From: Shewanella metallivivens | GTDB taxonomy: Bacteria > Pseudomonadota > Gammaproteobacteria > Enterobacterales > Shewanellaceae | Reading direction: 5' to 3' | DNA: 64,000 bases | Assembly (NCBI RefSeq): GCF_028750675.1 | Contig: NZ_JAQQPZ010000015.1 | Span: 348,358 to 412,357, forward strand | Part shown: positions 35,030 to 43,489 of the stretch, piece after piece | Position numbering within the stretch: the stretch's first letter is position 1 | Layout: every line of letters starts with the position of its first letter | Notes under the pieces: model-generated | Databases searched by the model: none | What the model saw: only the letters and a program-made list of their open reading frames with translations | Told to the model about the DNA's origin: nothing | Program-made: the position numbers and the translations under genes

Positions 35030-36370
35030 ATGCATTCAAGTTCAGACAAGCCTTTATCCTTATTTTCATTAACTTGGCCACTATTTGTTGATTTTGCGCT
35101 GCATTTTTTAACCGCAGCCATTAACACGTTTATGATCAGCCATGTGTCATATCAAGGTGTCGCCGCTTTATCGGTCGGCAATATGGTATTTGAACTGGCG
35201 ATTACGTTATTTAGTTTCGTCAGTATTGGTGCAAGTGTGGTGATCACTCAGTATTTAGGCTCGCAAAATAAATCAGCTGCCAGTGCAGTGGTTTATTCGT
35301 CTATTGGGTTTAACTTTTTGGTGGGGTTGGCGGCGGCTGCCGGTATTTTATTCGGTGCTAGCACCATTTTGAGTTTAATGAATTTGCCTGCTGAATTAAT
35401 GGCTGATGGTAAATTGTATCTAAACATTGTGGGTTTGTGTCTTATCCCTGAAGCCATGGCAATGTGCTTAGCGGCAGGTATGCGTGCTCATGGGTACACT
35501 CAGCAGGCTATGTGGGTCACATTGTCGATGAATATCATCACCTTTGTCGGTAACTTATTATTACTGTATGGCTGGTTTGGTATACCACAAATGGGCGTTG
35601 CTGGTGTCGCCATTAGCACTGTTGCGGGGCGATTAGTCGGTATGACAATGATGGCAGTGTTGTTTGTACGCTATACCGGTATAGAGATACATATACCAAG
35701 CATATTGCGTCCAGAGACAAAGATGCTTAAAAAAGTATTCCATATTGGTTTACCTGCAGCAGGTGAAAACCTGTCGTGGATGCTGCAATTTATGGTGGTT
35801 ACATCGTTTGTCGGTTTAATGGGCGATAAGGCTCTTGCTGCGCAGTCATTATATTTCCAAATTTGTATGTTTATCTTGTTGTTTGGCCTCTCTATTGGCA
35901 TTGGGAACGAGATTATTATTGGCCACATGGTTGGCGCTAAAAAGCTTAAAGCGGCAGAACATCAAATGTACCGTGCCTTAAAGTTAGGTTTGATGGTGAC
36001 TACGGTTGTTGCATTATTTGCTGCTGTTTTAGGCCCAAACTTGGTCGCTTGGTTTACTGATGAAACCGACATTGCCTTATTAGTCGGCCAGTTATTCATA
36101 CTCACTTTATTGATGGAGCCTGGGCGCACGTTCAATCTTATTGTGATTAATGCCTTAAGAGCCAGTGGTGATGCTAAGTTCCCATTTTTTATGGGCTTGT
36201 TTTCTATGTGGTGTATTGCCGTGCCTGGCGCATATGTATTAGGAATTCATTACGAACTTGGGTTGATAGGCATTTGGGCTGCACTCGCATTGGATGAGTG
36301 GGTTAGAGGGTTAGCGATGCTATGGCGCTGGCGAAGTGGCCGTTGGCAATCGAAAAGCTTAATTGCTTGA
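35030..36370 (+). CDS. MATE family multidrug efflux transporter
   Basis: The 446-residue protein has about twelve membrane segments in two related halves. The first opens with TWPLFVDFALHFLTAAINTFMISHV and VSIGASVVITQYLGSQN; the second repeats the pattern with IGLPAAGENLSWMLQFMVVTSFVGLMGD and IGNEIIIGHMVGA. MATE pumps export cationic drugs or metabolites with Na+ or H+ in exchange. No adjacent regulator is present; the substrate cannot be read from the sequence. The gene has a weak ribosome site and no clear own terminator. Confidence 0.88.
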   Translation: MHSSSDKPLSLFSLTWPLFVDFALHFLTAAINTFMISHVSYQGVAALSVGNMVFELAITLFSFVSIGASVVITQYLGSQNKSAASAVVYSSIGFNFLVGLAAAAGILFGASTILSLMNLPAELMADGKLYLNIVGLCLIPEAMAMCLAAGMRAHGYTQQAMWVTLSMNIITFVGNLLLLYGWFGIPQMGVAGVAISTVAGRLVGMTMMAVLFVRYTGIEIHIPSILRPETKMLKKVFHIGLPAAGENLSWMLQFMVVTSFVGLMGDKALAAQSLYFQICMFILLFGLSIGIGNEIIIGHMVGAKKLKAAEHQMYRALKLGLMVTTVVALFAAVLGPNLVAWFTDETDIALLVGQLFILTLLMEPGRTFNLIVINALRASGDAKFPFFMGLFSMWCIAVPGAYVLGIHYELGLIGIWAALALDEWVRGLAMLWRWRSGRWQSKSLIA

Positions 36371-36392
36371 TGAACATGTAAATTGTTTCATA

Positions 36393-36407
36393 TTGATTGA
36401 GATCACA
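36393..36407. promoter_or_regulatory. Candidate Fnr/Crp site upstream of the DUF481 gene
   Basis: TTGAT-TGAG-ATCAC matches 9 of 10 defined bases of the Fnr box. Read one base earlier (36392-36407), ATTGA-N6-TCACA is also 8 of 10 for Crp. A plausible -10 (TAATAT, 36435-36440) lies about 35 bp downstream, consistent with an activator site near -41 to -47. Confidence 0.5.
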
Positions 36408-36506
36408 TTTTTTTCAATTTAACATCGAAAGTGGTAATATGCCTGAAAATTTAGACAAGATAGCCATCTAAACGATTTTTAAGTCGTAAATAAAGGACGA
36501 AATGAC

Positions 36507-37247
36507 ATGAAGAAACTGCTACTTACCGCAGCTATTACACTCGCCATGCCATTTGCAGCACATGCTGGAAGTGATTTTGTTGAAGGCGATGCCACATTTG
36601 CTGGCGAAGCTGAGTTAGGCGCTACGTTAACAACCGGTAATACTGATACCTCTTCGTTAAAAGCACGTTTAGCCTTAAAGCAAGAACTAGGCAACTGGGA
36701 AAACCAGTATGTGTTAGAAGGGTTATATAAAGAAGATACCGAAGAAGTCACTGCTAAACGCTACTTTTTAGGTGTACAGGGCGATTATCAAATTAATGAT
36801 ATTAGCTACCTGTTTGCTAACACTAACTATGAAGTCGATCCATTCACTGGTTATGATTTTACCTCTACAACCTCAGCGGGTTACGGTTATCGTTTTATCG
36901 ATACCGAAAGAATGTCTTTAAAAGCTGAGGCTGGTCCTGGTTATATTTATCAGCAGCTTGACGATGAAACCGCACTAGCTGAAGGTTATGACAGTGATGA
37001 CAGCGTCGTGGTTCACGCCGTGGTCGACTTTCAAACTAAAGTCGGTGAATCATCTAAGTTCCAGCAAAAATTTGTGGCTGACTGGGGTGAAAAATTAGAT
37101 GGACGCTCTGAAACCTCGTTAACTGCTAATATTATTGGGGCATTAGCGATGAAGTTTGCTGTGATTGTTCGTTATAATAGTGATCCGCTTGATGACAAGA
37201 AAAGCACTGATACAGAAACCAACATGACATTGCTTTATTCATTTTAA
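36507..37247 (+). CDS. DUF481 family outer-membrane beta-barrel-like protein
   Basis: The 246-residue protein has a signal peptide (MKKLLLTAAITLAMPFAAHA) and alternating beta-strand pattern throughout: GEAELGATLTTGNTDTSSLKARLALKQE at the start (the TGNTDTSS hallmark of DUF481/YdiY) and a terminal MTLLYSF ending in phenylalanine, as outer-membrane proteins do. Function is unknown; YdiY-like proteins are thought to be acid- or anaerobiosis-linked. A clear aagga site precedes the ATG. It has a terminator of its own and a possible Fnr/Crp site upstream. Confidence 0.85.
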   Translation: MKKLLLTAAITLAMPFAAHAGSDFVEGDATFAGEAELGATLTTGNTDTSSLKARLALKQELGNWENQYVLEGLYKEDTEEVTAKRYFLGVQGDYQINDISYLFANTNYEVDPFTGYDFTSTTSAGYGYRFIDTERMSLKAEAGPGYIYQQLDDETALAEGYDSDDSVVVHAVVDFQTKVGESSKFQQKFVADWGEKLDGRSETSLTANIIGALAMKFAVIVRYNSDPLDDKKSTDTETNMTLLYSF

Positions 37248-37262
37248 GTCAATGTCATCCCG

Positions 37263-37289
37263 AAAAAGCTGGCTTAGCCAGCTTTTTTT
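37263..37289 (+). terminator. Terminator after the DUF481 gene
   Basis: Stem AAAAAGCTGGC / GCCAGCTTTTT with a TTA loop and T-run, 16 bp after the stop codon. Confidence 0.9.
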
Positions 37290-37545
37290 ATGTCCGTGTT
37301 TCGAGAGAGTAGAGACGTTGTGCGTGTCATTACGATTTTTACCTGCAGACATAGCGAAGAGCATGGATGTAGTTGGCATTATTCGCTTTGTTATGGTTCA
37401 GTGATACATAGCTCATAAAACCGTCATATTCGAGGGGCTGTTCACGTAATAACAATCTTATTAGCTTGTTTTTATGGCATTTATTCGAATTCGCATAGGT
37501 TTAGGAGTATACTTTTTTTATCAGTAGCGACGCTGAGACAGTACC

Positions 37546-38289
37546 ATGCAAATAGGATGTTGTTGGTTTGATAAAGAGCGACGTTTGTTAACTGATCAGG
37601 CAAAATCGACTCAGTGGCATTTGAACGATCATGAATATTGGGTGCTAGAGCAATTAGTTCTGCATCGGGGCCAAGTTGTGCCATTAACTACGCTTCAAAC
37701 CGTAGTGCTTGACAGCGGTGCCCATCAATTACCACATAACGAGCTTGTCAGCATTATTTATCATATTATTGATTACTTATGCGCCAAACATTCTAACCTT
37801 GTAGAATACATCCCACAGCAAGGTGTCATTCTTTATCCCGCCACGCAGGGTAAACATACCAAAATACTCGACTTACCTAACCGCTTACTGTCTTGGGGGC
37901 AGTATGGGATTATTATTGTGGCATTATTGGTCGTGCTACTGTTTGTGCTATCGAACCTTAATCCCCCATTATTTGCCAAAGCCGACGTTATAAGACAAGT
38001 GCTCACAGCAAATGGGCAGATGGTGCAATTATCAGTATTTGATAATCAATCGCCACAAGATGCTATTTTGCATGCCGACTGCTTATCGAATCAACTACAA
38101 ATGTGTCATGAGGTTCGCTGGAACGCTATTAGCGCCGCGATTTCTACTGATCGCCATTATGTTAGCTTTATTTTGAGCCAGTCGGAGACGCAATCATTAC
38201 AGTTTAAAAACATTAAATTAGCTGTAGATGATATGCATTCGCCATTTATCACTCAAGAATGGCTTCATAAGGTGCTTATTTGTGGCTAA
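37546..38289 (+). CDS. Membrane-bound winged-helix transcriptional regulator, ToxR/CadC-like
   Basis: The 247-residue protein has a trans_reg_C winged-helix domain at about 25-98: LNDHEYWVLEQLVLHRGQVV, a helix SIIYHIIDYLCAKH at the place of the recognition helix, and the wing VEYIPQQGVILYP. A single membrane segment follows (about 119-137, YGIIIVALLVVLLFVLS), then a periplasmic domain of about 110 residues with two cysteines (ADCLSNQLQMCHEV). That is the layout of ToxR/TcpP/CadC, which sense outside the membrane and bind DNA inside. The recognition helix is poor in basic residues, so DNA binding needs testing. It overlaps the next gene's region. Confidence 0.72.
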   Translation: MQIGCCWFDKERRLLTDQAKSTQWHLNDHEYWVLEQLVLHRGQVVPLTTLQTVVLDSGAHQLPHNELVSIIYHIIDYLCAKHSNLVEYIPQQGVILYPATQGKHTKILDLPNRLLSWGQYGIIIVALLVVLLFVLSNLNPPLFAKADVIRQVLTANGQMVQLSVFDNQSPQDAILHADCLSNQLQMCHEVRWNAISAAISTDRHYVSFILSQSETQSLQFKNIKLAVDDMHSPFITQEWLHKVLICG

Positions 38290-38299
38290 TAGGATAGGA

Positions 38300-38875
38300 G
38301 TGAAGTGGCGAAAAAGAGCGCGGCGATTATTGCAATCAAAGCGGGGCAAGTTGTTGTTTGTATTAACGTGGGTGTTTGTCTTATTTGCCTTAACTCATGT
38401 GCTTGAATATTTTGTTCCTCCGCATCAACAATGGCATTTGTCTTGTCGTGCCGATGGCTATTTTGACCCGCAACAAGCTCAGATAACGTCCTCAGTTGTT
38501 AGTGAATTATTGTTAACCTTCACACTTGAATATCAAGATGCTGCCTTACGTTACCATTTGGGTAATGAGTCATTACCGGCCGAATCGATTGTGCTGCAAG
38601 GAAATGTGGTAAAGGTCGATTTTGGCGCCTTAAATTACGCATTACAAATGCAACTAAAAAGTAAAAAGTTAAATAATGACAGTATGTTACTTGACTATTT
38701 GTTAAATGAATTAGCGGTAGGTGAATCACAACTCCTTGAGGGTGATTTATTGCCATTGCAGGTGCAAATCCTTAATGCTAATGATGATCAATTGCGGGCA
38801 ACCTTAACGTTTATACCCAGTAACAGCATATGGTCTTGTGAGATAATCCCGGCAGTTCTGCCTCAGCCACATTGA
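38300..38875 (+). CDS. Single-pass membrane protein partner of the ToxR-like regulator
   Basis: The 191-residue protein starts (GTG 38300, AGGA at 38291-38294) with a basic stretch MKWRKRARRLLQSKRGK, then one membrane segment (about 16-36) and a periplasmic domain with two cysteines (HLSCRADG and SIWSCEI), ending after WSCEIIPAVLPQPH. GTG 38282 is an alternative start and would overlap the upstream stop. Size, topology and position directly after a ToxR-like gene resemble ToxS, the periplasmic partner of ToxR, but I see no sequence likeness that proves it. Confidence 0.62.
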   Translation: MKWRKRARRLLQSKRGKLLFVLTWVFVLFALTHVLEYFVPPHQQWHLSCRADGYFDPQQAQITSSVVSELLLTFTLEYQDAALRYHLGNESLPAESIVLQGNVVKVDFGALNYALQMQLKSKKLNNDSMLLDYLLNELAVGESQLLEGDLLPLQVQILNANDDQLRATLTFIPSNSIWSCEIIPAVLPQPH

Positions 38876-38942
38876 ATAAATTCATCTTTAGGTTACTATC
38901 GATAACATCGATGAAACTTTAAATGGTATGTAAGTTAAAACA

Positions 38943-40394
38943 GTGGCAAAAGTTAAAGTAAAACAAGAAGAAGCGTTATCAATTAAATTTAGCCATCAAA
39001 TGGCTCCAGGGGATCAGCGTACATTTGATTTGTACTTCTATTTGCCTACAGAGATGGGGATCGGTTCACACACCCTCGATGAAGAAGAATATTATCATAG
39101 CGGTATTTTAGGCCGTCGTTCATATTACTCTAAAGGTTTGCACCTGCCGCTGGTTCAATCACGTTTCATTAGTTTAAACAAACGGACCATGGAAGAGTTT
39201 CGTTTATATCTTAATTTATTTGCCTATCAATTTGCCGTCGCCATTGAGACTGATGGTAAAGAGCTTCGCCAAAAAAGTGATGCCAGTGAGTTTTATTTGG
39301 CATTAGACGAACTGTGTGATGTGGTGTTGCAATTACTTAAAAAATTTCGTCGTAATGAACCGAGCGATCCAAAGTGGAAGTCGTATTTTGAGCACGCAGA
39401 TAATTACCTTTCGTGGTTTTGTGAGCAGCAATTACTTAAAATATTAGCTCATTCGCCTCGCAGCTCAGACTTTAGTGAGGTAAAAGATAAAGCTTTGGAT
39501 TTATGTCGTAGCGAAAACTATTATCGCGAACAAGTGTGTAAATACAATTCGATGCAAACCCAGCAAGATGCGAATCGGATATCGAATAAAATGTTGTTGC
39601 TGCGACGCCTTATCCAACAAGGCGTGGTATTAAAAGAAGAGCTAAAACCACTTGGTGTTGGGCTAAAAAAGTTTGTAACAGGCCTTGCAACCGGTTTGGT
39701 GATGCTTGTCGTGTCGGCATTAATTATTAAAGCCCAGGGCTTTTTTAATGGCCTAACCCTGACCCTAGTCCTTACATTGGCGGTAATTTACGGATTCAGG
39801 GAAATCTTTAAAGAAGACTTTCGTAACGCAATGTGGCGTTTTATTCAACGCGGGCGTCCACGTTGGAGCCGTATTTTACGTGACACAAGCACACAAGCTA
39901 TTGTTGCTAAACAACTGGTTTGGCTTGAGTTTATGCGTTCGCAAGACATTCCAGATACCGTGTCTGAAATCATGAAGCATCGAAATAGCCAAAACAAGGT
40001 CGACTCGACAGTGTTGCATTACCGTATTGCGACTAAAGTGGCGAATAAACCCTTTGAGGCCGGATATTCTGAAATTCAAGAGCAAGTTAACTTTAGCTTA
40101 GTGCCATTTGCTCGTCATTTAGAACGTGGCAAAGCCAAAATCTACAAAGAGTCTGACGGTAATATCAGTAATGAATCTGTTGAGCGTCGCTATCAAGTCA
40201 ATCTTGTTGCAGTGTTACGAGATGGCAAGCAACAGCCAGAGTATGCTCGCTTTAAAGTCACGATGAATCGCTCAAGTATTGTAGAAATTACCGAAAGTAA
40301 ATTGCCTGATAACATCCAGCCTTTTACATCTGAAGCTGACAGCAATTTAAGCGAAGAGACTCAAGTCGTTGATCACCAACAGGTCGACCCCTGA
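38943..40394 (+). CDS. Large membrane protein of unknown function
   Basis: The 483-residue protein starts at GTG 38943. The N-terminal 240 residues are soluble and helical, with FDLYFYLPTEMGIGSHTLDEEEYYHSGILGRRSYYS near the start and several Cys. Two membrane helices lie at about 243-263 and 268-286, and a soluble C-terminal region of 190 residues ends in an acidic tail. Both ends should face the same side, most likely the cytoplasm. It is 67 bp after the ToxS-like gene on the same strand. I do not recognise a family; it appears as a conserved hypothetical in this genus. Confidence 0.75.
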   Translation: MAKVKVKQEEALSIKFSHQMAPGDQRTFDLYFYLPTEMGIGSHTLDEEEYYHSGILGRRSYYSKGLHLPLVQSRFISLNKRTMEEFRLYLNLFAYQFAVAIETDGKELRQKSDASEFYLALDELCDVVLQLLKKFRRNEPSDPKWKSYFEHADNYLSWFCEQQLLKILAHSPRSSDFSEVKDKALDLCRSENYYREQVCKYNSMQTQQDANRISNKMLLLRRLIQQGVVLKEELKPLGVGLKKFVTGLATGLVMLVVSALIIKAQGFFNGLTLTLVLTLAVIYGFREIFKEDFRNAMWRFIQRGRPRWSRILRDTSTQAIVAKQLVWLEFMRSQDIPDTVSEIMKHRNSQNKVDSTVLHYRIATKVANKPFEAGYSEIQEQVNFSLVPFARHLERGKAKIYKESDGNISNESVERRYQVNLVAVLRDGKQQPEYARFKVTMNRSSIVEITESKLPDNIQPFTSEADSNLSEETQVVDHQQVDP

Positions 40395-40397
40395 TCC

Positions 40398-40434
40398 AAT
40401 TAACCATAGACCAAGGTTCGGCTTATGGTTAATT
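40398..40434. terminator. Hairpin between convergent genes
   Basis: AATTAACCATA / TATGGTTAATT (11 bp, perfect) enclose 15 nt and include the stop codon of the opposing sensor gene. No T-run is present, so termination is uncertain. Confidence 0.5.
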
Positions 40435-42675
40435 GAGGTGGTCGGTATAGGTTGGCCGGGTAAACGCTTGGCAAATGCTTTGGTCCACGGACTGCTTAGC
40501 ACGCTTTAGCGCAATTTCAGCATTAGCCAGGTATTGCTCTAAACTTTGTGGTGACATGTACCCTGCAATCCCAATATTTATCCCTTCAGCCAGTTGGTTT
40601 TCGGTTAAGCGGTGCATCACATTCATTGCGTATTGATATGCATTGGTGGCATTGGTATCTGGTAATAAAACAACCAATTTACCGAGTTGCCACTGGGCAA
40701 TTTGATAGTTAAGCGGTAATTCGATTAACAACTGCAATTCAATGTCTTTTTGGCGTTTTTCTAACTGGCTCATGTTGCCCATGTTACTGAAAATACCTTC
40801 GGGGTTAATGTCCATGACTAATAAACTCGATTGAATTTTAGTTTGTTCGTTGAGGTTATTAAAGTGATGTTCTAACTCCGTTAGTCGCAAAACAATGGCG
40901 CTACTGTGGCCAAACACATTACTGCTATTGTGTACTGCTACCGTGGGGGCAGTCTCTTCAAAAGTACAAATTAAGTACTCAATATCACCATCAAATGTAA
41001 GTTGTCCTGCCAAGGTTGTTTTTAGGCACTGATTATAACGGCTTTGGGTAAACGGCATGATTTGCGCAGTCCATTCACCCTGTAAGCTAATTTGGGCGCA
41101 AATGTTTTGCCACTGGTTTTTAAGCTCATCGCCCAATAAATCGGTGATCGGGATATCGGTTTCACCATTGAGCGCCATCAGGTGATCGAACTGACTATTG
41201 CATTTAATCAATTTTCCGTTTGAGTCTGTTAATGCTGTGGCGACGGCGCTGTCGCTCAATAGTTGGTACAAATATGCTTGGCGTTGGCTGTCATATAGAA
41301 TGGTAATATCTTCAAAGGTAACCAACCAATATGACTCTTTGCTATTGGGGCATAACTCACTTCTTATATGGGCTTGTAACGTGCTATTAACACTTTCAAT
41401 GTTCACTTCTCCTCGCCATTGTTGGTGGTGTGCTAATGCTTCTTTAATTTGTTTAAAGCGATCGTTATCGAGCTGCAATACTCGCTGGAAATTACGGTCG
41501 GTTAAGGTATCAACCGACAAGGCAAGCGCTTTTGCTGCTTTAGGGTTGGCGCTGCTTATTCGGCCGCTGTCATTCACTATCAAACAGCTTATTTCACTGT
41601 TAAATAACCCTTGGCTTAACTGTAAACTATTGAGTTTAGCTCGGCGCTCAAGCACAAACAGATGTCTTAATACGATTAAGGCCGATGCCAGTAGAGCGAT
41701 TAACGCGCCAGCAATCAAAATCACCATACGCCATTCGAGGTAACGGGCGGCAATATCATCGTGACGGATATACGACAATAAAAAGTATTCTCTTTTGGTT
41801 TCGTATTGGCTGGTCAGCTCAACTTTTAAATAAACAAAGGTGGCATCGTTACTGTAAAACTGGCCAAAATTGTTCATTGCCATTTCTTTCCATAAATCTG
41901 GATAGGTTTGCTTAAGACTAGACCCTAATGAGTCAGGCATATTGCTTAAAGGCTCAGGTTGATTTGCTCCTGCGTACAAAAATCCTTGAGTGTCGAGTAA
42001 CAACATGGGGGAGTTTTGATTAAAAAATGCAGGCTTAATTGATTCAAGTAATTTGGTGATTGAGTTGTAAGTGACTAAGTAACCTTTGATGCTTTGGTCG
42101 GGGTTTTCTATCCAAGACAATTGATAAAAGTAGGGTTCAAGCAGGCCATCTATTGGTGTGAATGACATGGGCGATGTGTAAATATCGCGGCCACCCATAT
42201 TGCGGCTAGAACCTAGCAGTGTGGCTGGCAGTTGCATGTTGTCGAAACTGTCTGTGGTTGAAAAGCGTAAGTTTCCTTGTGGATCGTACAGAGACAAGCC
42301 TAGTAGCTCAGGAATATTCTGTGTGAGCGAGCTCCAACTGTCGATGACTTTACGTTGTTGTACTTTTGAAGGTTGTTGCAAATACTGCCTAAGTAATTCG
42401 GCTTTAGAAAAGGTTTGAGTTCTAAATTGTAGGAACGCGACTTTATCCGAGGCCAACGAGGCAACAGTTTGTAGTTCACTGTAGCGTTGATCTGCCCAGT
42501 CTTCTTGTAAACGGCGCTCACCTAAATTCACAACCATGTTGGTGATTATAAACACCGCAATGAGCAGAATAATTAATTGGCTGAGCAGCGATAAAATGTG
42601 CTGCTGTGACCATCGCGCTGCTTGTGATGAAATTAATAACGGATTAGAAGAGCTTACTACTTTGCGTTTAAACAT
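40429..42675 (-). CDS. Membrane sensor with dCACHE, two PAS and a degenerate GGDEF domain
   Basis: The 748-residue protein has TM1 at about 30-50, a periplasmic double-Cache-like region (about 50-310, with LLGLSLYDPQGNLRFSTT and MLLLDTQGFLYAG), TM2 at about 317-340, and PAS-like domains at about 350-460 and 468-570. The last 160 residues fold like a GGDEF domain, but where the active site should be the sequence reads WQLGKLVVLLPDTN: no GG[DE]EF is present. It is thus probably a signal receiver without cyclase activity. The gene is monocistronic and convergent with the 38943 gene. Confidence 0.75.
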   Translation of the reverse strand: MFKRKVVSSSNPLLISSQAARWSQQHILSLLSQLIILLIAVFIITNMVVNLGERRLQEDWADQRYSELQTVASLASDKVAFLQFRTQTFSKAELLRQYLQQPSKVQQRKVIDSWSSLTQNIPELLGLSLYDPQGNLRFSTTDSFDNMQLPATLLGSSRNMGGRDIYTSPMSFTPIDGLLEPYFYQLSWIENPDQSIKGYLVTYNSITKLLESIKPAFFNQNSPMLLLDTQGFLYAGANQPEPLSNMPDSLGSSLKQTYPDLWKEMAMNNFGQFYSNDATFVYLKVELTSQYETKREYFLLSYIRHDDIAARYLEWRMVILIAGALIALLASALIVLRHLFVLERRAKLNSLQLSQGLFNSEISCLIVNDSGRISSANPKAAKALALSVDTLTDRNFQRVLQLDNDRFKQIKEALAHHQQWRGEVNIESVNSTLQAHIRSELCPNSKESYWLVTFEDITILYDSQRQAYLYQLLSDSAVATALTDSNGKLIKCNSQFDHLMALNGETDIPITDLLGDELKNQWQNICAQISLQGEWTAQIMPFTQSRYNQCLKTTLAGQLTFDGDIEYLICTFEETAPTVAVHNSSNVFGHSSAIVLRLTELEHHFNNLNEQTKIQSSLLVMDINPEGIFSNMGNMSQLEKRQKDIELQLLIELPLNYQIAQWQLGKLVVLLPDTNATNAYQYAMNVMHRLTENQLAEGINIGIAGYMSPQSLEQYLANAEIALKRAKQSVDQSICQAFTRPTYTDHLN

Positions 42676-42744
42676 TGAGTTACTTTTTTAGCATTCACTT
42701 ATCAGCAATACTAGCATGAAGGTGCAGAAGGAAGCATGTCTAGT

Positions 42745-43353
42745 TTAGCCAATCTTATCTAATTCTCGTTGCTTAAATTGAGTGCCGTATTGTTCAGCAA
42801 TTGTGCGGCAACGGTCTATATTAACGTTTTCCAAACCGTTTATGGCCGTGACCTGTACTTGCGCAATATATTTCGGTGCTAACTCAATAAATTTAAGCAG
42901 CGCTTCGTACGAGTTTGCGAGCTTAGGGCGGCAGTGTTGTAAATAACCTTCTGGAGTGTCGGCATTGAGTGAAATCGATAAGCTGTCTACACACTGGCTT
43001 AACTCCGGCAGGATATTACGGCGATGAAAATGATTGCCTAATCCGTCGGTATTGACTCTTACTTTACCGCCACGGGCTTTAATTTCTTTTGCGACTTGTA
43101 ATAAACAGTTCAAATTTAATGTTGATTCGCCAAAGCCACAAAAAACGTACTCTTCAATTTGTGTGACATCGCCTAATAACGGAATGATGTCTTCTGCGGT
43201 GATGGGTTTACTTAATGATAAGTCGTATTCATGCACCTGTTTTGAACCATTGTGTTTTGGACAAAATTGGCATCGTAAAGTACATCTAGCGGTAATGTTG
43301 AGATAACGATGATGACCAATATCGTAAATTAAGGTGGGCTTTGTTGTACTCAT
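42745..43353 (-). CDS. Radical SAM protein, TatD-associated type
   Basis: The 202-residue protein holds the radical SAM cluster motif CTLRCQFC (C-x3-C-x2-C) at about residue 24-31, then FCGFGESTLNLN (GGE-like SAM loop) and VRVNTDGLGN. It matches the small radical SAM proteins often coded near tatD (the TatD family-associated group). Here no tatD gene is adjacent. The reaction is unknown. It uses a 4Fe-4S cluster and S-adenosylmethionine, and acts in the cytosol. Confidence 0.8.
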   Translation of the reverse strand: MSTTKPTLIYDIGHHRYLNITARCTLRCQFCPKHNGSKQVHEYDLSLSKPITAEDIIPLLGDVTQIEEYVFCGFGESTLNLNCLLQVAKEIKARGGKVRVNTDGLGNHFHRRNILPELSQCVDSLSISLNADTPEGYLQHCRPKLANSYEALLKFIELAPKYIAQVQVTAINGLENVNIDRCRTIAEQYGTQFKQRELDKIG

Positions 43354-43436
43354 AATAATTGCGGTGATTAGATTAACATTGGCATATTGTAACGAAATAA
43401 GCGTAGTTGCTTTGTTGTTTGGCTCGCATAAAGCAT

Positions 43437-43469
43437 AAAAAAGCAGAGCGAATATTGCTCTGCTTTTTT
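43437..43469. terminator. Terminator of the RND operon
   Basis: Stem AAAAAAGCAGAGC / GCTCTGCTTTTTT with a 7-nt loop, 21 bp past the RND pump stop on the minus strand. It is symmetrical and could act on either strand. Confidence 0.88.
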
Positions 43470-43489
43470 GCTCGTTGGCTTAAGTGGTG

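Noticed and set aside
41198-41743. 181-residue frame antisense to the dCACHE/PAS sensor gene
   Set aside because: Shadow of a real gene with Leu/Ser/Arg-rich, motif-free translation.
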